From Rhodospirillales bacterium (GTDB taxonomy: Bacteria > Pseudomonadota > Alphaproteobacteria > Acetobacterales > Acetobacteraceae), in assembly GCA_018971905.1 (NCBI GenBank), contig JAGWZS010000058.1, positions 1 through 9,274 on the forward strand: 9,274 bases of DNA, read 5' to 3'. This document shows, one piece after another, positions 7,335 through 9,274 of the stretch (the first letter of the stretch is position 1; each line of letters starts with the position of its first letter). The notes under the pieces were generated by a model. That model worked only from the letters and a program-made list of their open reading frames with translations. It searched no databases and was not told the DNA's origin. A program made the position numbers and the translations under genes.

Positions 7335-7370
7335 AACGGCTGGCCGGGCCTGGCAGCCCAGTCAGCCGTT
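7335..7370 (-). repeat. Long stem-loop between frc2 and the sucC-like gene
   Basis: AACGGCTG (7335-7342) pairs with CAGCCGTT (7363-7370). Inside it, after a G-T, a C-G and one C-A mismatch, GGGC (7346-7349) pairs with GCCC (7356-7359) over a 6-base loop. On the minus strand the stem is followed by TTTCGG (the stem's own last T plus two more), too few T for a firm intrinsic terminator. It may be a partial terminator or an mRNA-processing or stability element that lowers sucC expression relative to frc2. Confidence 0.5.
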
Positions 7371-7394
7371 GCAGATGCAAGTATAGCCTGGCGG

Positions 7395-8669
7395 TTATCC
7401 CGCATCCTGAAGCGAAACCTCGCCCAACGCCCCTGATGCGAATGCGGCCATTATCTCTCTTTCGCTAAACCCGAGGACATTCTTCAGAATGTCCTCGTTG
7501 TGCTCGCCCAGCAACGGAGAGCGCACCACATCTGTCGGGCTGTCGGACAGTTTGATCGGGTTGCCAACGGTCAGATACGACCCACGGCCAGGATGATCCA
7601 CCTCGACAAGCGTTCCGGTTTCCCGCAAGGACTGATCAGCGGCGATTTCTTCCATCGACAAGATGGGCCCGCAAGGGATGTCATATTCATTCAGAATCTT
7701 CATCGCCTCAAACTTCGTATATTGCACCATCCAGTTTTCGATGGTCGCAAAAATATCCTTCAGCCGGGGCAACCGGGCTTCCGGCGTGGCGTAATCCGGA
7801 TCCGTGATCCACTCCGGCTTTCCGATCACGTTGCAGATTGATTTCCACACAGGCGCCTGAGCCACAAAATACATATAGGCGTTGGGGTCAGTCTCCCAGC
7901 CCTTGCACTTCAATATGGAGCCCGGCTGCCCGCCACCCGAGGCATTGCCGGCGCGCGGCACCGAACTGCCAAATTCGCCAAAGGGATATTGCGGGTATTC
8001 CTTAAGCGGCCCATGCGCCAGGCGCTGCTGGTCGCGCAGCTTCACACGGCAGAGATTCAACACGCCGTCCTGCATCGAAGTCCGCACCACCTGGCCCCGC
8101 CCGGTATGGGTGCGTTGATAGAGCGCCGTCACAATCCCCAGTGCCAAATGCAATCCGCTGCCAGAATCGCCAATTTGCGCGCCGGTCACCAGCGGCGGGC
8201 CGTCGTCAAACCCCGTGGTGGAAGCCGCACCGCCCGCGCATTGCGCGATGTTTTCATAAACCTTGCAGTCCTCATAGGGGCCAGGACCAAAGCCTTTGAT
8301 GGAGGCCAGGATGATGCGCGGGTTCAGCTCCTGGATACGCTCCCAGCTCAGCCCCATGCGGTCGAGCACGCCCGGCGCGAAATTCTCCACCATGACATCG
8401 CAGACGCGAATCAGGCCTTCCAGAATTTCCTTGCCCCTCTTCGCCTTGGTATCAAGCGTGAGCGAGCGCTTGTTGTGGTTCAGCATCGTGAAGTAGAGGC
8501 TGTCCTCCCCCGGCACGTCACACAGCTGCGTGCGGGTAATATCCCCAACACCCGGCCGCTCGATCTTGATCACATCCGCGCCAAACCAGGCGAGCAACTG
8601 GGTGCATGTCGGCCCAGACTGCACATGGGTAAAGTCGAGAATACGCACGCCGTGAAGAGCTTTGGTCAC
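7395..8669 (-). CDS. frc: Second CoA-transferase family III protein, Frc paralogue
   Basis: Cytoplasmic class III CoA-transferase of 424 residues, clearly related to the frc at 149-1399 and to YfdW. It keeps DFTHVQSGP (12-20), Gln48, catalytic Asp168 in QIGDSG and the glycine loop, here SGGGQ (244-248) with the first Gly replaced by Ser. FDDGPP (154-159) stands where Frc has FWDGPP, and the stretch before the catalytic Asp differs (LVTGAQ for TVSGAA). These changes around the active site suggest a shifted donor or acceptor. The C-terminus is longer, ending in an Ala/Gly-rich tail. The GTG start at 8669 is chosen because AAGGGAG (8679-8685) precedes it and the protein then aligns from residue 1; the ATG at 8699 lacks a site. 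It follows the gntR2 stop by 131 bases and precedes the sucC-like gene. It may be a true formyl-CoA:oxalate transferase or one using succinyl- or acetyl-CoA; E. coli YfdE is a precedent for acetyl-CoA. Confidence 0.9.
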   Translation of the reverse strand: MTKALHGVRILDFTHVQSGPTCTQLLAWFGADVIKIERPGVGDITRTQLCDVPGEDSLYFTMLNHNKRSLTLDTKAKRGKEILEGLIRVCDVMVENFAPGVLDRMGLSWERIQELNPRIILASIKGFGPGPYEDCKVYENIAQCAGGAASTTGFDDGPPLVTGAQIGDSGSGLHLALGIVTALYQRTHTGRGQVVRTSMQDGVLNLCRVKLRDQQRLAHGPLKEYPQYPFGEFGSSVPRAGNASGGGQPGSILKCKGWETDPNAYMYFVAQAPVWKSICNVIGKPEWITDPDYATPEARLPRLKDIFATIENWMVQYTKFEAMKILNEYDIPCGPILSMEEIAADQSLRETGTLVEVDHPGRGSYLTVGNPIKLSDSPTDVVRSPLLGEHNEDILKNVLGFSEREIMAAFASGALGEVSLQDAG

Positions 8670-8678
8670 CTTTATTTT

Positions 8679-8685
8679 CTCCCTT
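8679..8685 (-). promoter_or_regulatory. Ribosome binding site that sets the frc2 GTG start
   Basis: AAGGGAG on the minus strand, 9 bases before GTG at 8669. It lies downstream of the ATG at 8699, so that ATG is unlikely to be used. Confidence 0.7.
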
Positions 8686-8742
8686 GATGTGGCCCGCATA
8701 CGTAAAGCAAGCCACAGAAACCATTGTTAGCAGAACTTAGCC

Positions 8743-8763
8743 TGTTTCAGACCAGCCGAAACA
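8743..8763. repeat. Inverted repeat TGTTTC-N9-GAAACA upstream of frc2
   Basis: A perfect 6-bp dyad in the 131-base gap between gntR2 and frc2, 74 bases before the frc2 start. A second 6-bp dyad, GGCCAT/ATGGCC (8778-8783/8791-8796), lies just after the gntR2 stop. Neither has a T-tract, so neither is a clear terminator. Either may be an operator for frc2. Confidence 0.3.
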
Positions 8764-8800
8764 AAATCAACGCGCCCGGCCATGTGGCAAATGGCCAGGA

Positions 8801-9274
8801 TTACTTCGGTCCGGCCTTGCGCACATTTGCCTTGTTTTCATATTGATCAAGAAAATTCCCGTGTTTTTCGATATACGCCGCCAGGTCCATGGTATGCTCG
8901 TTTACCCGCCGGGCCGCCAAATCAGCATTCCGGGCTTCAAGAGCTTCGACGATGCCCAGATGCTCGGCCAGCGAGCGCCGCGCCCTGTCGTCATGGTTCA
9001 TCGCCATAGACCGAATGGCGCGCATATGGATGAACAGATTCTCGGTCAGCTCACCCATGAGATTGCATTGGCTCATGGCGATAATGGCCCGATGAAACGC
9101 CATGCTGGATTGCGCATATTCATTAACATGCTCGATAGGGTCTTTTTTGAACGAAGCGATCTCCCGCAATTGCGAAAGCTCCCCATCGCTTGCCTTTTCG
9201 CAGGCAAGCCGGGCCGCCATGCTCTCTATCGCCGACCATATGGCGATCATTTCAAGAATTTCGCGCTTGTTCTT
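8801..9274 (-). CDS. GntR-family regulator, FCD domain, 5' end outside window
   Basis: The frame is open to the right edge of the window; 157 C-terminal residues are visible, ending with TAA at 8801-8803. They cover the FCD effector domain and align along their length with residues 98-240 of the regulator at 1600-2334: KNKRE against KSKRE at the start, then SMAARL, HDDRARRS and the C-terminal helices. FCD His residues are present at visible positions 61, 105 and 127 with the same spacing, but the first metal-site position (57) is Ser, not Asp or Asn, so metal or ligand binding may differ. The N-terminal winged helix is expected beyond the window. It is upstream of frc2 on the same strand and may control frc2 and the sucC-like gene. 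Confidence 0.88.
   Translation of the reverse strand, partial: KNKREILEMIAIWSAIESMAARLACEKASDGELSQLREIASFKKDPIEHVNEYAQSSMAFHRAIIAMSQCNLMGELTENLFIHMRAIRSMAMNHDDRARRSLAEHLGIVEALEARNADLAARRVNEHTMDLAAYIEKHGNFLDQYENKANVRKAGPK

Noticed and set aside
7989..8687. Plus-strand open frame (232 codons) opposite frc2
   Set aside because: Shadow of a conserved transferase; its product is His/Arg-rich without a fold signature.
8670..8699. Longer frc2 start at ATG 8699
   Set aside because: The ribosome site AAGGGAG lies inside this extension, before GTG 8669, and Frc family alignment begins at the GTG.
1..9274. Mobile elements, tRNA or rRNA genes, CRISPR arrays, known riboswitches
   Set aside because: No transposase-like frame, terminal repeat pair, cloverleaf, regularly spaced repeats or recognised riboswitch core was seen.

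Overview
The window is an oxalate catabolism locus, most likely from an alphaproteobacterium. That guess rests on the SucC-type protein, whose length (398 residues) and long ATP-grasp glycine-loop region match the alphaproteobacterial form as I remember it, and on the GC-rich codon use; the genus cannot be named. Nearly every complete gene serves one chemistry. OxlT imports oxalate in exchange for formate, Frc moves CoA from formyl-CoA to oxalate, Oxc decarboxylates oxalyl-CoA to formyl-CoA and CO2, and the formyl-CoA re-enters the Frc step.

Layout from left to right: the last 41 codons of an unrecognised gene (+), then frc (149-1399, +) close behind it and a hairpin terminator. Next is a FadR/FCD-type GntR regulator (1600-2334, +, TTG start). 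A bidirectional terminator (2409-2439) separates it from the convergent oxc (2475-4220, -). A 417-base divergent control region lies between oxc and oxlT (4638-5966, +). It holds a GntR-like dyad, an inverted repeat over the presumed oxc start site and a terminator-like hairpin in the oxlT leader. oxlT ends at a strong intrinsic terminator. The right half is on the minus strand and reads gntR2 (8801-9274, 5' end outside the window) -> frc2 (7395-8669) -> sucC-like ligase beta subunit (6088-7284), ending in a small terminator hairpin.

The genes form one pathway but are spread over about five transcription units, with two Frc paralogues and two paralogous FCD regulators. Frc1 is close to the E. 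coli YfdW type. Frc2 keeps the catalytic Asp but differs around the active site and sits beside a succinyl-CoA synthetase beta subunit with no alpha subunit in view. The inference is that the frc2-sucC arm primes the cycle with another CoA donor, such as succinyl-CoA, or handles a related acid. No formate dehydrogenase, IS element, tRNA, rRNA or CRISPR is seen. This is a known type of pathway, not a new system; the unusual points are the second CoA-transferase/ligase arm and the regulatory structures.
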